Assembly: GCF_933775445.1 (NCBI RefSeq)
Contig: NC_065875.1
Span: 12,599,001-12,663,000, forward strand
Length of the DNA stretch: 64,000 nt
Source of the DNA: Argentina anserina
Taxonomy: Eukaryota; Streptophyta; Magnoliopsida; Rosales; Rosaceae
Direction: 5' to 3'
Position 1 is the first letter of the stretch. Each line of letters opens with the position of its first letter. Below, one piece after another: positions 12,284 to 22,329 of this stretch. The notes below the pieces were generated by a model, which ran no database searches, was not told where the DNA came from, and was given only the letters and a program-made list of their open reading frames with translations. Made by a program: the position numbers and the translations under genes.

Positions 12284-12435
12284 ATGTAAGATTTATTTAG
12301 AAAAATTATATTTAAGCAATTTTATCAAAGACTATTTTGAGTTTCTTTCTAAAACCCTACACTATAATACCCTAAACCTAAAATGATAGTTCAAAATCAT
12401 CAATACATATGAATGTCATTTCACAATTAATAAAA
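12284..12435 (+). repeat. Direct repeat, right copy, beginning at the copia-1 LTR end
   Basis: It starts ATGTAAGATTTATTTAG and ends CACAATTAA, matching 5902-6055 apart from a few substitutions and a short indel. It then continues into the right part of the TIR element. Confidence 0.85.
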
Positions 12436-12609
12436 ATATGTTAAATTATAATTTTGGTGTAATAAATCCACGTGTCGAAATATAACAGGTAAGGAGGATT
12501 ACTAAGTATTGTCACGTGGTACTACGGTAGCATATAAAAATTTCTCCTATATATAATGTCATTATCTTGGAACTAAATCATGAATGAAAAGCCTTGAGGA
12601 CACATTTTG

Positions 12610-13186
12610 CAGTCCTAATGCTCATATTTTGCAGCATTTATTCTTTGCATATGATACTCTTGTTTGGTTTGGCTACGATTTGAGAATGTCAAATGATTCG
12701 TAGTTTGCTGAATGTCTATGAGCGCGCCTCCGATCAAAAGGTTAATTATTTTAAAAGCAGTGTTGTTTTTAGTCGTAATATCCCTGAACCACTTCAAGCA
12801 ATTCTAGCAGATACATTACATGTGAAGGTGATGGAGGAACACGACTTATATTTGGGCCTTCCCTTGCGTATTGGCAGGTCAAAAGTTGATAACTTCCAGT
12901 ATTTACAGGAGAGAATTTCCAAGAAACTAATTAATTGGAAGGTTAAAATTCTCAGTTGTGTTGGTAAGACAATTCTCATTAAAGCGGTTGCCCAAACCAT
13001 GCCTACATATGCTATGAATTGTTATCTTTTGCTGAAACTCTTTGTGATGAAATCCATAAACTTTGTGCTTCTTTCTTTTAAGGAGACTCAGAAATTAAGA
13101 AGAGGATTCATTGGCGTAGCCGGGAAAGGATTTGTCTTACGAAAGCGAATGGTGGTATGAGCTTCAAGAATATGTATTCTTATAAT
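12610..13186 (+). pseudogene. LINE-A: fragment of an L1-type LINE reverse transcriptase
   Basis: The translated region holds the late RT domain and its C-terminal extension: HLFFAYD near 12648 (LINE motif C is normally FADD, so one aspartate is replaced by tyrosine), then YLGLPLRIGRS, then a GKTILIKAVAQTMPTYAM block. A frameshift near 13060 leads into an IHWRS-type segment. The fragment is interrupted after 13195 by LINE-B and resumes at 20784. Its 5' end is truncated inside RT, as is usual for LINEs. Confidence 0.85.
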
Positions 13187-13195
13187 TTGGCTATG
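13187..13195 (+). repeat. LINE-B target site duplication, left copy
   Basis: TTGGCTATG here is repeated directly after the poly-A at 20784-20792. It lies within LINE-A coding sequence. Confidence 0.85.
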
Positions 13196-13599
13196 ATGCG
13201 AATTGAAAAATTAAGTCCCTTCTCTCTTTCTCTCTCTCTGAGTGAAGAGTAAGGGGTTTGATATCTTTCTGAGTTACGGACAAGTCAATCCTTGACTTAA
13301 GGAGGGTATCAGATCTATGATACGTCTCTTGTTTTTTATTGTCAGTGTGTGGGTGAGAATCTCAAAGTTTGCTGCAGAATGGAAGAGGTAGTGGGACTCT
13401 TTGCAAAAAAGCTTACTTTGTCTGAGTGCGAGGTAGAGGTTGAATTTCCAGCAGAGATTGTGGAGGAGGGGCCTTGACGCGGTTTTCTGGTTTGTGAATT
13501 ACTCATTACAAAACCGTACCGGCCGAGGTTTTTGATAAGTACAATTCGTGGTCTTTGGACACCTAAATTTTATCCCTCGGACCGAAATCGAATAATAGG

Positions 13600-14106
13600 G
13601 AGTTGTTTAGAAGGTGGATGACATATCCAATTTTCTTTCAAGTTTGATCATGATTTGAAGAGAGTGGTTAGGGGTGCGCTGTGGGCTTTTGACAAGGCCT
13701 TGATTACTATGGTAGTGACATACGGCAGGGAGGACCCGCTCTTGGTCTCTTTGGAAACCCAATTTTTCTAGGTTCGTATCTAAGGCCTTCCACCGGTTTA
13801 TTTGGAGGAGGATCGAGTAGAAAGGTCGAGATATACGCTGTGGTCAGCAATCGGTAAGGTGATCTCTACCAAGAAGGGTAGTGCAGCAAGGGAGTTGGGG
13901 GAGTTCCTACATATTAGGGTGAGAGTGGATATCTCTCGTCATTTGAAGAAGTGTGTCTAGTTTACGCCGATTAGTTGGTCGGAGCGGCGGAGCTTTAACA
14001 TTGAGTATGAGTATGTCCCTCATTTTTGCTTCTTTTGTGGGCGGTTTGAGCACACTGGCCGAGAATGTCATCGACGGGAGGCAAGGGATGCAACCTTGAA
14101 TGCTTA
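13600..14106 (+). pseudogene. LINE-B ORF1 remnant (DUF4283-like plus CCHC knuckle)
   Basis: One frame at about 13630-13770 reads a FSFKFDHDLKRV...GALWAFDKA block, typical of the DUF4283 nucleic-acid-binding region of plant LINE ORF1. A second frame, from about 13790 after a shift, reads a LGEFLHIRVRVDISRHLKK block and then a zinc knuckle CFFCGRFEHTGREC (14026-14067), with all C-C-H-C ligands present. A stop (TAG near 13957) and a frameshift interrupt it. Confidence 0.75.
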
Positions 14107-14566
14107 GAAGATGGAGGCTTGGCTTATTTCCCTCCAATGACCAAATCGGAGACCAGACAAGGGTGTGGCTTCACAAAATTATTCTGGTGGCAGAGGTGGC
14201 AATCGATATGGCTTCTAGGCCCAAAAGAGGACTGGTTGGGCGATGAGTGCCCTAGGTTTCCCTGTGTCAGGGTATGTTTGATTGAGAGATGAAATTAAGC
14301 AATAGAAAGGGGGGGGGGGGAGTGCAAAGGAGGTAGAGTATGAGGGGACTGGCAGCTTGACGCAACCGGGGAAGTGGTGGCGGATGGTGTTTGGTATTGA
14401 CAAAGCGGCGGCTCTGACAGTGACTGTTGGCGAGGGATCTGAGCCGAGTATGGTAAGTAATGACTTGAGGGCTGAAGTTAATGGAGGGAGTGATTTAAGG
14501 GATGTAGTTATGGAAAAAACCCCAACCGTTTTGGATCTCAATTCTAATATGAATAAGTCTCTTAAT

Positions 14567-14697
14567 TGAGAAAAAACCCAAAATGATACATGAACTATCG
14601 TGAAAGGTATTTTTTGGTACCTACGAATTTTTGTTACCTGAAATGGTACCTGAACTATTGCACCGTTACCCAATATGGTACCTCCATTAGTTTCTCC
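14567..14697. mobile_element. Fragment of long-TIR (Mutator-like) element
   Basis: About 130 bp beginning GAGAAAAAACCCAAAATGAT match the outer TIR of the element at 50909-51949. Only one arm is present and no target duplication is visible. It sits between the ORF1 and ORF2 remnants of LINE-B. Confidence 0.7.
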
Positions 14698-14724
14698 ACT
14701 AGCTTGTACGCGAGATAAGCTGCT

Positions 14725-15407
14725 GGAGTAGAGTCAAAATAAGTTTGGGAGGCTGAAAAAGCAGATTGAGGAAATTAGAGAGAAGCTAGGGGTTTTCTAT
14801 GACACGTCTTTATTCAGCTCCCCCATCTTCTAATAGGTTGGAGCTTGAGAAATTTTTATAGGCAGAGCAGTCTTTTTGGAGACAGAGGTCTAGAGTCCTT
14901 TGGCTTTCAGAGGGTGACATGAACACAAATTTCTTCCACTAAAGTGCTAGTAATCAAAAGAAGAAGAATTTGATAAAGGGGTCACGAGATGAGCATGGAA
15001 TGTAGTGAACAGATGATGAAGACATTGAGAATATTGTTTTAACGCACTACATAACTCTCTTTCGGTCGGTTGTGCCCTCTCGGTTTGATGATGTTGTTAA
15101 TGTGTTGCCTATAATGATTATAGCTGACATGAATGGAGTTTTGACTCAGGAGGTTTCAAAGGAGGATATTTGGCAGGCTATAAAGTGTATGTATTCGTTG
15201 AAGGCACCTGGGCCGGGTGGATTTGTCCCATGCTTCTATCAGTATTTTTGGTGAATTGTGAAGGAGGAGGTGGTGAATGTAGTCTGGAATTTTGTGCAGT
15301 CAAGAGAGAGGATGAAGCAACTTAATGGTACCTTTGTTACTTTGATTCCGAAGGTTTAAACTCTGGAGGAGGTGAGTCATCTGCGTCCTATTAGTTTGTG
15401 TAATGTC
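14725..15407 (+). pseudogene. LINE-B ORF2 remnant, RT part 1
   Basis: Translation gives the run-up to RT: SEGDMNTNFFH, then VSKEDIWQAIKCM, KAPGPGGFVPCFYQ and RPISLCNV, which are conserved L1 RT blocks. Several in-frame stops occur. The part stops at the hAT insertion. The roughly 40 residues that normally follow RPISLCNV are not found on the other side, so DNA was lost at the junction. Confidence 0.85.
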
Positions 15408-18334
15408 CAGTGGCGGATCTAGTGTCTCAAAACTAGGTGAGCAGAAAAATATTCATGGAGAAGAGGCAAAAAATTTGCTAAGTCAAAATACGATTCTTAT
15501 ATGCTATACATCAAGAATCCACAAGAAATTTACTTGACACTTATAATAATATATAATTCAATTACAAATACAATATGCTATACCGAAATTGCGCTCTATG
15601 ATCTCCAATAGACTCAAAATGATCAATTACTTCATCTGAGTCAATAGTGTCAACATATTGTTTTTCAATATGGAGCATCATACAACCTGAAAGATATCCA
15701 TCTTCCATCTTATTTCTAAGCCTAGTCTTTATAATTTTCATCGCTGAAAATGCACGTTCAGTAGTTGCAGTGGAAACAGGAAGTGTCAAGACTAAACGAA
15801 TCAATCTATCAACCAAGGGAAAAAGTTGTGCTAAGTCTGTTTCAACTAATCGTCTACACAATTGTGCAAGGGAAGATAGTTTCTGAAAATCTTTATCAAA
15901 AACTACTTGATACTTGTAATGTTCTAACTGTAATCTCAAAGCTATTACCTCAGATGCATCAAAGTCTTCAGGATAAAACATCTCAGCAAGCTTGCAAATC
16001 TTTTCCATGTCGAAATTTTTGAACTGGTTTTTAGGATCCAACGCAGAGCTCCAAATAAGTAGCTCTATAGTTTCTTCAGTGAACCTGTCATTCAACTCCA
16101 TCATCTGAACATCTATAATCATATTAAACATGTCAAAATGATAATAATGTTCATTTGTAACAACATTATGTTGTTGACAACCACGACCAGTACCCATTGA
16201 ATAAGCTGCATCCATATTAGGCATTTCAAGACCATGATTTTCACCAAATCGTAGGACACTTTGGAAAAAACTATTCCAACCATCATCTCTCAAAGCTTGA
16301 AGAAGTGCTTTTGTACTTGAAACCAAATTCATGGCATTAACAATGTCTTGTGATTGCTTCTGTAAGGCTTGAGAAAGTAAATCAGTAATTCCCATAACTT
16401 TGTTAGTGAGCAACAAACAAAATACAAAGTCAAATGCCCTCAATGCCTTAAGGTAACCTTTTGCATCACCTCTTACACTTCCTAGGAGATCTTTATCATT
16501 CATCATGCTTTGAAGAAGTTGAGTAATTTCTTCAAATACATGGACTAATGTACTAATGGAAGCAAAGTGAGATCCCCATCTAGTCATACATGCTCTCTTC
16601 AAACTATGGATTTGGTTAAGCCCTTTTCCTGTTTCAAGATTTCCATCTGCTAAACTTTCTGCAATTTCTGCCTCTTGAATATCTTTTAACTGATTTGTAC
16701 ACTTTGATTAAGAGCCAACAAACCCAACAATGGAACTTAGCATCTGAAAAAACAATTGCATATCATGTACATCTCTAGCACATGCATTCAAAGCTAACTG
16801 TAATCGATGAGCAAAGCAATGAACATAATAGGCATATGGGCAATCTTCAAGGAATAATGTTTTCAATCCATGAAATTGACCACGCATATTGCTAGCCCCA
16901 TCGTAACCTTGACCACGAATATTTTCCACTTGGAGATTGTTTCTTGAAAGCACAATACATATATGCTTCTTAAGATTAGCTGAAGTAGTATCTTCAACTG
17001 TTACAATTTCAAGAAACCTTTCTTGAAGAAACCCATCTTCATCAACAAACCTTATAATAATGGCCATTTGCTCCTTATGAGATACATCAAGTGATTCATC
17101 AACTAAGATACAAAACTTGGCATCTCCAATTTCTGCACGAATTCTACTTCGAATTTTGGTAGCAATTATATCTAGGATCTCTTTCTGAATCGATGGTGCA
17201 ATGTACATGGCATGTTTGGGAGCATTATCAAGAACAACTTTTGCAATGTCTTTGGCTTCTGAATACTCCATCCAAGGAAATAGTGTGAACCATCTATATT
17301 GAAAACGACGATTATTACGTCCATCAAAGGTTTGTGGATAATTTTGTAACTTGGGTTGACAAGGTCCCATAAGGATATACTGCCTTCGGATATGATCTTG
17401 ATGATTCACTGGTAATGAATAAATCATTTCACGTAATCCAGGATCAGCTTGGATAGGGGATTCTATTGGAACATTAGTTACAGTTGGAGGCACATTAGTA
17501 TCATGTTCTGATGGAGTTTCAATTTCTTTAATTGGTAAGGAAGAATGACAATCAGAACAAGGCATTGGAGTCTCTGATGCAACTGGTGTTGAAGTTTGAT
17601 TATCAACATCTTTTTTATAGAAAGCAAACATATTCTTGAATCGTTTGGGTTTGGGATGATCAGACATCCTATTGAATCAAAAGTTACAAACATTTTAATA
17701 TATAAAAGTAACAGATTATACAGAAATACTGGATAAAACAATAGACAATCAAACAAAACAATAAATTATGTAAAGTATAACCTATAGATTGTATAAAACA
17801 CACTAATTCCAATTTAGAATTCCATATTAATTATTAAGCAACATCACAGAACATATAAAATACAATTAGAATTTGAGAATTTAATTATTTAGATTATATA
17901 AAACACAACTCTTCATTAAACAAGTAATACAACTCAACACCCCAAATCCCCAATCCCTACAAATTCTCAAACAATTCCAAACCCTAATTTTGAACTTTAG
18001 GAATTTAATAAAGTTAGAACAAAATACTAAGAAAAGAGTCAAGAGATACATACCTGAAGATGGTGAAGTGCAGACGATCGGTCTGATTGAGAGGTTGTAA
18101 TTGAGATTGAAAAAGATTATGAAAATAGAGATTTTTCTGGGAAAATAGATTGAGAGGCAGAACAGTTGAACAATGAGATTCGTTCTCTTTTTCAGATATG
18201 TATATAGGCTAAAAACTAATAAGTGGACTGCTAGTAATTTACAATTTTACCCCAGCAGAATTTTTTTTTTGAATGTGTCCCATTTTTTTCTTCCCAGCAG
18301 AAGCTGGGCTTGCCACCTGCTAGGTCTGCCTCTG
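15408..18334 (-). mobile_element. hAT DNA transposon inserted in LINE-B
   Basis: The terminal inverted repeats are CAGTGGCGGATCTAG (15408-15422) and CTAGGTCTGCCTCTG (18320-18334); reversed, the latter is CAGAGGCAGACCTAG, three mismatches in 15. The 2.9-kb interior carries a minus-strand hAT transposase. The expected 8-bp target duplication is poor (GTAATGTC against GGTTTCTC), consistent with loss of LINE sequence at one junction. Mobility is unlikely because the transposase is broken. Confidence 0.88.
15562..17667 (-). pseudogene. hAT transposase, TTF-type zinc finger/ZMYM-like family, one in-frame stop
   Basis: The frame starts at 17667 and stays in one register to 15562, broken only by a TAA at about 16706-16708. 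N-terminal part (319 residues): a disordered leader, a short FPWMEY motif, then CILVDES, GQGYDGASNMRG and HCFAHRLQLAL, all blocks of the RNase-H-like core of TTF/ZMYM1-like transposases. C-terminal part: TRWGSH, then the hAT dimerisation block with LFPLVDRLIRL and STATTERAFSAM. Between FPWMEYSEAKD and the next block, the zinc finger and much of the DUF4371-type region normally present are missing, so an in-frame deletion is inferred. The stop separates the core from the dimerisation domain. It is a relic; rare readthrough cannot be excluded. Confidence 0.88.
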
Positions 18335-20643
18335 GGTTTCTCACCATTTGAAAAGGCTTAGAACAAAGCAGGGATTTGGTGCACTTAAGCTTGACATGAT
18401 CAAAGCTTATGACCGAGTCGAGTGGAGTTTCATAAAAGGGTTATGCTCGGTTTGGTTTTTGTGATGTTTGGATTAATATGGTAATGAATTGTGTGGAGAA
18501 GGTGTTATATTCATTTCTGGTTATTGGAGAGCCAAGAGGAGTTATTTATCCAGAGCGTGGATTCATACAAGGTGATTCAATTTCCCCTATCTTTTCTTGT
18601 TGTACTCTGAGTTGTTCTCTAGATTATTATTTGGGGCAGTGGTGAGTGGTAGTATTCATGGCGTGTTGGTGTGTACATGGGATAAGCAGGAATGTGAGGT
18701 GGTTAGGGGAATTTTGAATACGTATGCACATCTCTCAGGTTAGCAAATCAGCTTCCAAAAAAGTTCAATTGCATTCAGCCGCAATGTCTTTTTATGATTT
18801 CAGTATGAGCTTGTGAATTTTCTCGGTATTCAGTGGCTTCCAAAGAAAGACAAGTATCTTGGCCTCCCCAATGAATTGAGTTACTCTAAAGATGAAGCTT
18901 TCAGGTATATTGTTGAAAGAGTGGAGAAGAGGACTTGTGGTTGGAGAGACAAAACTCTTAGCATTGCTGGTAACACTCATCAAGGTAGTCCTTTAGTCCA
19001 TCCCGAATTATTTTATGGGGTGTTTTGAGCTACCATAGCAACCTTGCTAGGGAATGTAGAGTGCGATGGCTAGATTTTGGTGGGGTGCCAAGGAAGGGGA
19101 ACGAAAGATCCACTGGATGTCTTGGAAGAAGATGTGTACCCCTAAAAGCGAAGGTGGTATGAGATTTAGAGACATGGCGTTGTTTAATAAAGCATTACTT
19201 GCCAAGCAGGGATAGAGACTGTTGCAACGTCCTGACTCACGTGTGGCTCGGACTTTGAAGGCTAAATACTTTCCTTCTTGTTTGTTTATGCAAGTTTAAA
19301 CAATAGGTGATAGCTCTTTCACTTGGAAACGCATTATGGCAGGAAGGAAGGTTCTTGAGTGTGGTACACAGTTTGTAGTGGGGGATGAGACTAATATTTC
19401 AATTTGGGAGGATCGCTAGTTAACGAGACCTCACACTTTCCGCCCTTATTCTCTTCCTATGGCTGGTACGGAGGATTTTCGGGTATGTCTCCTTATTGAT
19501 CCGGACTTAGGTGAGTGGATGGTTGAGCTTTTGTATGAGTTGTTCCCTTATGATGAGGCAAAGATTATAGCGCGCATTCAATAAGCTTGCGACAGTAGAG
19601 AGACAGACTCATATGTCATTTTGATAAGCATGGGAGGTATAGTGTTAAGAGTGGGTATCACCTTGTGAGATCTCTAACAACTGCAGCAGAGGGCTTCTAA
19701 TTCCGGCGGGAGTCAACAATCTTCAAATAGGTGTCAAAACAAGCTTTGGCGTGTGAATGTGTCTCCTAAGATACATACTTTTGTTTGGAAAGTGTGCCAT
19801 AATATTCTCCCCACTAGAGTTTCTTTGAGGAAGAAACCTCAGCAGCAACAAACTGATTGTGTCTTATGTTGTGAATGCCCAGAGACGGTGATGCAGTTGT
19901 TTAAAGAATGTCGTGTGGTGCAATGTTTTTGGCTTCATAGCCCTCTAAAATGGAATAGTATGGATTTCGGAGTAGGAGAAGTGTGGGATTGGATGAGAAC
20001 TGTCATGGATAGGTTCGGCATGGAATAGTTGGGTTTTTTTTTTGTCTCTTTAGGTTATTTGGCTGGAGACAAACTCATTAATCTGGAAAGGTGGTGATTG
20101 CAACCCTTTTAGCATGGGGGTTTGGGCTTAGTTGGAGGACTATAAGAAGGTGCAGCCATGCCATGTGAAGAAACAGCCTCGGCCTAAGACTAAGTGGGTT
20201 GCTCCTCCGCGGGGATGCCTCAAAAATTAACTGTGATGGTGCCTTTTTGGTTGAGCAACGTATATGGGGTATTGGGTTTGTGGCTAGAGACGATGCAGGG
20301 AGGTGTTTGGCTGCGTTATCTCGTCACATGGAGTTTGCAAAATGGTCATACACGTGGAGGTTGAGGTGATCAGAGCTGGACTTAGTATAACACTTCATCA
20401 ACAGTGGCAGGAAGTTGAGATTAAGAGTGATAATGCAATGGTGCTTGCAGCTTTGGCCAAGGAAGAGGAAGACTTGTCTGAGATTGGAATGATTATAGCT
20501 GATTGTAAGTATTACATGCAATCTTTTAGATTTATTTTTCTACGGCATATTTATCGTGAACCAAATAGAGTAGCAGATAGATTAGCTACCCTAGTAGTTC
20601 TATTGATGACTATTGGATTGATAATACGCTTGGTATTATTCTA
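18335..20643 (+). pseudogene. LINE-B ORF2 remnant, RT part 2, zf-RVT and RNase H
   Basis: It resumes with GALKLDMIKAYDRVEW (RT motif A). The FADD motif C block expected before 18680 is absent. Then come [39 protein letters not shown] and [21 protein letters not shown] zf-RVT region follows at 19753-19960 (MNVSPKIHTFVWKVCHNILP with several cysteines). The RNase H-like domain lies at about 20224-20620: one frame reads INCDGAF, another reads KSDNAMVLAAL and the REPNRVADRLA end. Stops and frameshifts are frequent. Confidence 0.85.
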
Positions 20644-20783
20644 GATGTTCTCATAGAGGATGGTTGTACGACATTACGAGGTTTAGACAATATGTCCCCC
20701 TTGGTGTCTCATTCCAATATTGCTAATAATACGGTCGAGAGAGATTCTCTCAGCTAACGGGTCTTCCGGTTTTCAAAAAAAAA

Positions 20784-20825
20784 TTGGCTATGCTTGCCAA
20801 GCAGGGATGAAGATTTATTCGCTCC
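20784..20825 (+). pseudogene. LINE-A continuation after LINE-B
   Basis: TTGGCTATG repeats the target site, then the sequence reads a LLAKQG-type LINE segment that continues the frame broken at 13195. Similarity to LINEs fades by about 20825. Confidence 0.75.
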
Positions 20826-21330
20826 GATTTCATCTTTCATTTCTCTCCAATTTCAACTTCTATTTTTTAACAAGTTGATTAATTCATATCATTTCATTAT
20901 AAAATTAATAAGTATCATTCATTTACCACAACTATTACAAACAAGCTAAAGTTCGCAATTACAAAATAAACCAACATATATTTCATATTGTGTATGTTAA
21001 TCAAGCAACAACCATATTGTCATAATAATATGCTCAAAAACTCTATTATATGCATTTAAATGTTTCAAAAGCAAAAGAAAATGTCTATATAACAATTGGT
21101 TTGAATAGTAGAAAATGTTGGTTATAAACTAAGTGAAATCAGTGAGAAATAAAATGACAAAAATTCTCTTAAAAATTAGTGGGAAATAAAACCACTAACG
21201 GTATTAATTGACGGAAAGAACTAAAATTAATCTGAAATAGAAACTTGAGGTATCAATGTAATAGTTTTCAAATGTGAGATATTAAAAATTAAAATGACAA
21301 ATAATTGTGGTACTACTTGTTGAATTCACC
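20826..21330. other. AT-rich intergenic sequence
   Basis: No coding frame, TIR or tandem repeat was noticed. It lies between the LINE nest and the start of copy B. Confidence 0.5.
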
Positions 21331-21736
21331 CTTCTTGCACAATGGCCGCTACTGGCCGCCTTATATATGTTCGGCTACCTTGTTGGTATTTAAGGTACGT
21401 GGTACGTGATCACTTGGGTTTCTTGCTAGTCAACTCATGCAGAAATCAATAAGTATTTCAAGTACCTTGATGCGGGGGGTGTTACATCGATGCCCGATAT
21501 CCTAAAGGAGTTCCTTCCAATACGGTAATCAAGGATTATCCTAGGGCTACATTAGTTCTTCACATCTTCATTGTATCTTGTTGCTTTAATACTGACCTTC
21601 TTTCCTGCAATATTGTTGTATGCAGCTCTTAACCTTACAATGCTTATTATTCTGAGGCTTTTACTTGGTGAGGAGTTGGTATATATCGTAAAAATTAATC
21701 TGATACTTCTGCAAATGCTTGCGAATTAAGTTTTAT

Positions 21737-22030
21737 TAAGTAAAGTAAACATATTAAGTAAAGTAATTAAGTTATTTATTAAGTAAATAACTATTGATTT
21801 CTGCATGAGTTAATTTTTATATAATATATGTTATTTATTAAGTAAAGTAAACATATAATGTAATTATTTGGGGAATTGATAAAAAAAAGGGCATTTGAAT
21901 ATCCTAAATGATAATTAGGGCACTAAGTTTGGCTTGATGATAATTAAAGGCCATGCTAAATTACTACCCTAAAATATTAAAATATTAGCTATTCTCAATT
22001 AACAAAGCACTCTGCAAAACCTAATCATCT
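21737..22030. other. AT-rich spacer with short TTAAGTAAAG repeats
   Basis: Copy B similarity stops at about 21736. A short motif of the type ATTAAGTAAAGTAAAC recurs between 21735 and 21860. GATAAAAAAAAGGG at 21879 resembles the reverse of sequence near 31891-31903, a possible weak inverted pair. No gene is seen. Confidence 0.45.
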
Positions 22031-22031
22031 C

Positions 22032-22033
<2 letters not shown>

Positions 22034-22122
<89 letters not shown>
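22034..22122. repeat. (CT)n microsatellite
   Basis: About 44 CT dinucleotide units with one GTCT interruption near 22065. The minus-strand Arg-Glu open frame across it is a by-product. Confidence 0.97.
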
Positions 22123-22125
<3 letters not shown>

Positions 22126-22329
22126 GTAAACCAATGGTTGCGCTGAATCATAAAACCTTGCGCCCGCCTCCACCTTCAAATCTATCTTAACTACCTCCAA
22201 TTCCAAACTTTTAACGCGGGCTCATGACCATCGACATCAATCCTCTCAAACAGAAGCTCGAGATGGTTCCTGAGAACTCCATCTATGGATCACTAAATAT
22301 CTTTCTTGTTTCAAGAGATTTGATACAGA

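Larger units (their letters stand above)
5829..12546. mobile_element. TIR element (MITE-like) split by copia-1
   Basis: The left end begins GAGAAATTTTTTAGTGCTAC; the reverse complement of the right end begins GAGAAATTTTTATATGCTAC. These are imperfect inverted repeats of about 22 bp. CTATATAT flanks both sides (8 bp, though AT-rich and therefore weak). Removing copia-1 and one copy of the duplicated flank leaves about 335 bp of non-coding DNA, a MITE size. The 8-bp target fits hAT-type elements, but the assignment is tentative. Confidence 0.55.
1253..12590 (+). repeat. Segmental duplication, copy A
   Basis: Stretches of this interval reappear in the same order and orientation at 21331-42345 (copy B). 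Examples are 2290-2710 against 21405-21735, 2862-3290 against 32287-32340 plus 39455-39850, 3505-5090 against 40315-41925, 5474-5670 against 41926-42115 and 12548-12590 against 42310-42345. Matches are long and interrupted by small indels, and the large differences are insertions in one copy or the other. I see no intact gene in the shared sequence. Edges are set by eye where similarity fades. Confidence 0.85.
13196..20783 (+). mobile_element. LINE-B, L1-type non-LTR retrotransposon inserted in LINE-A
   Basis: The element runs from 13196 to a nine-base poly-A (20775-20783) and has a 9-bp target duplication. Order: CT-rich 5' end, ORF1 remnant with CCHC knuckle, a TIR-element fragment, RT pieces, the hAT insertion, more RT, a zf-RVT segment, RNase H and poly-A. 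Without the hAT element it is about 4.7 kb, shorter than a full plant L1. No AP-endonuclease is recognisable between ORF1 and RT, and RT motif C is not seen. It is dead. Confidence 0.88.

Noticed and set aside
22021..22206. Arg-Glu repeat frame
   Set aside because: It is a (CT)n microsatellite read in one frame.
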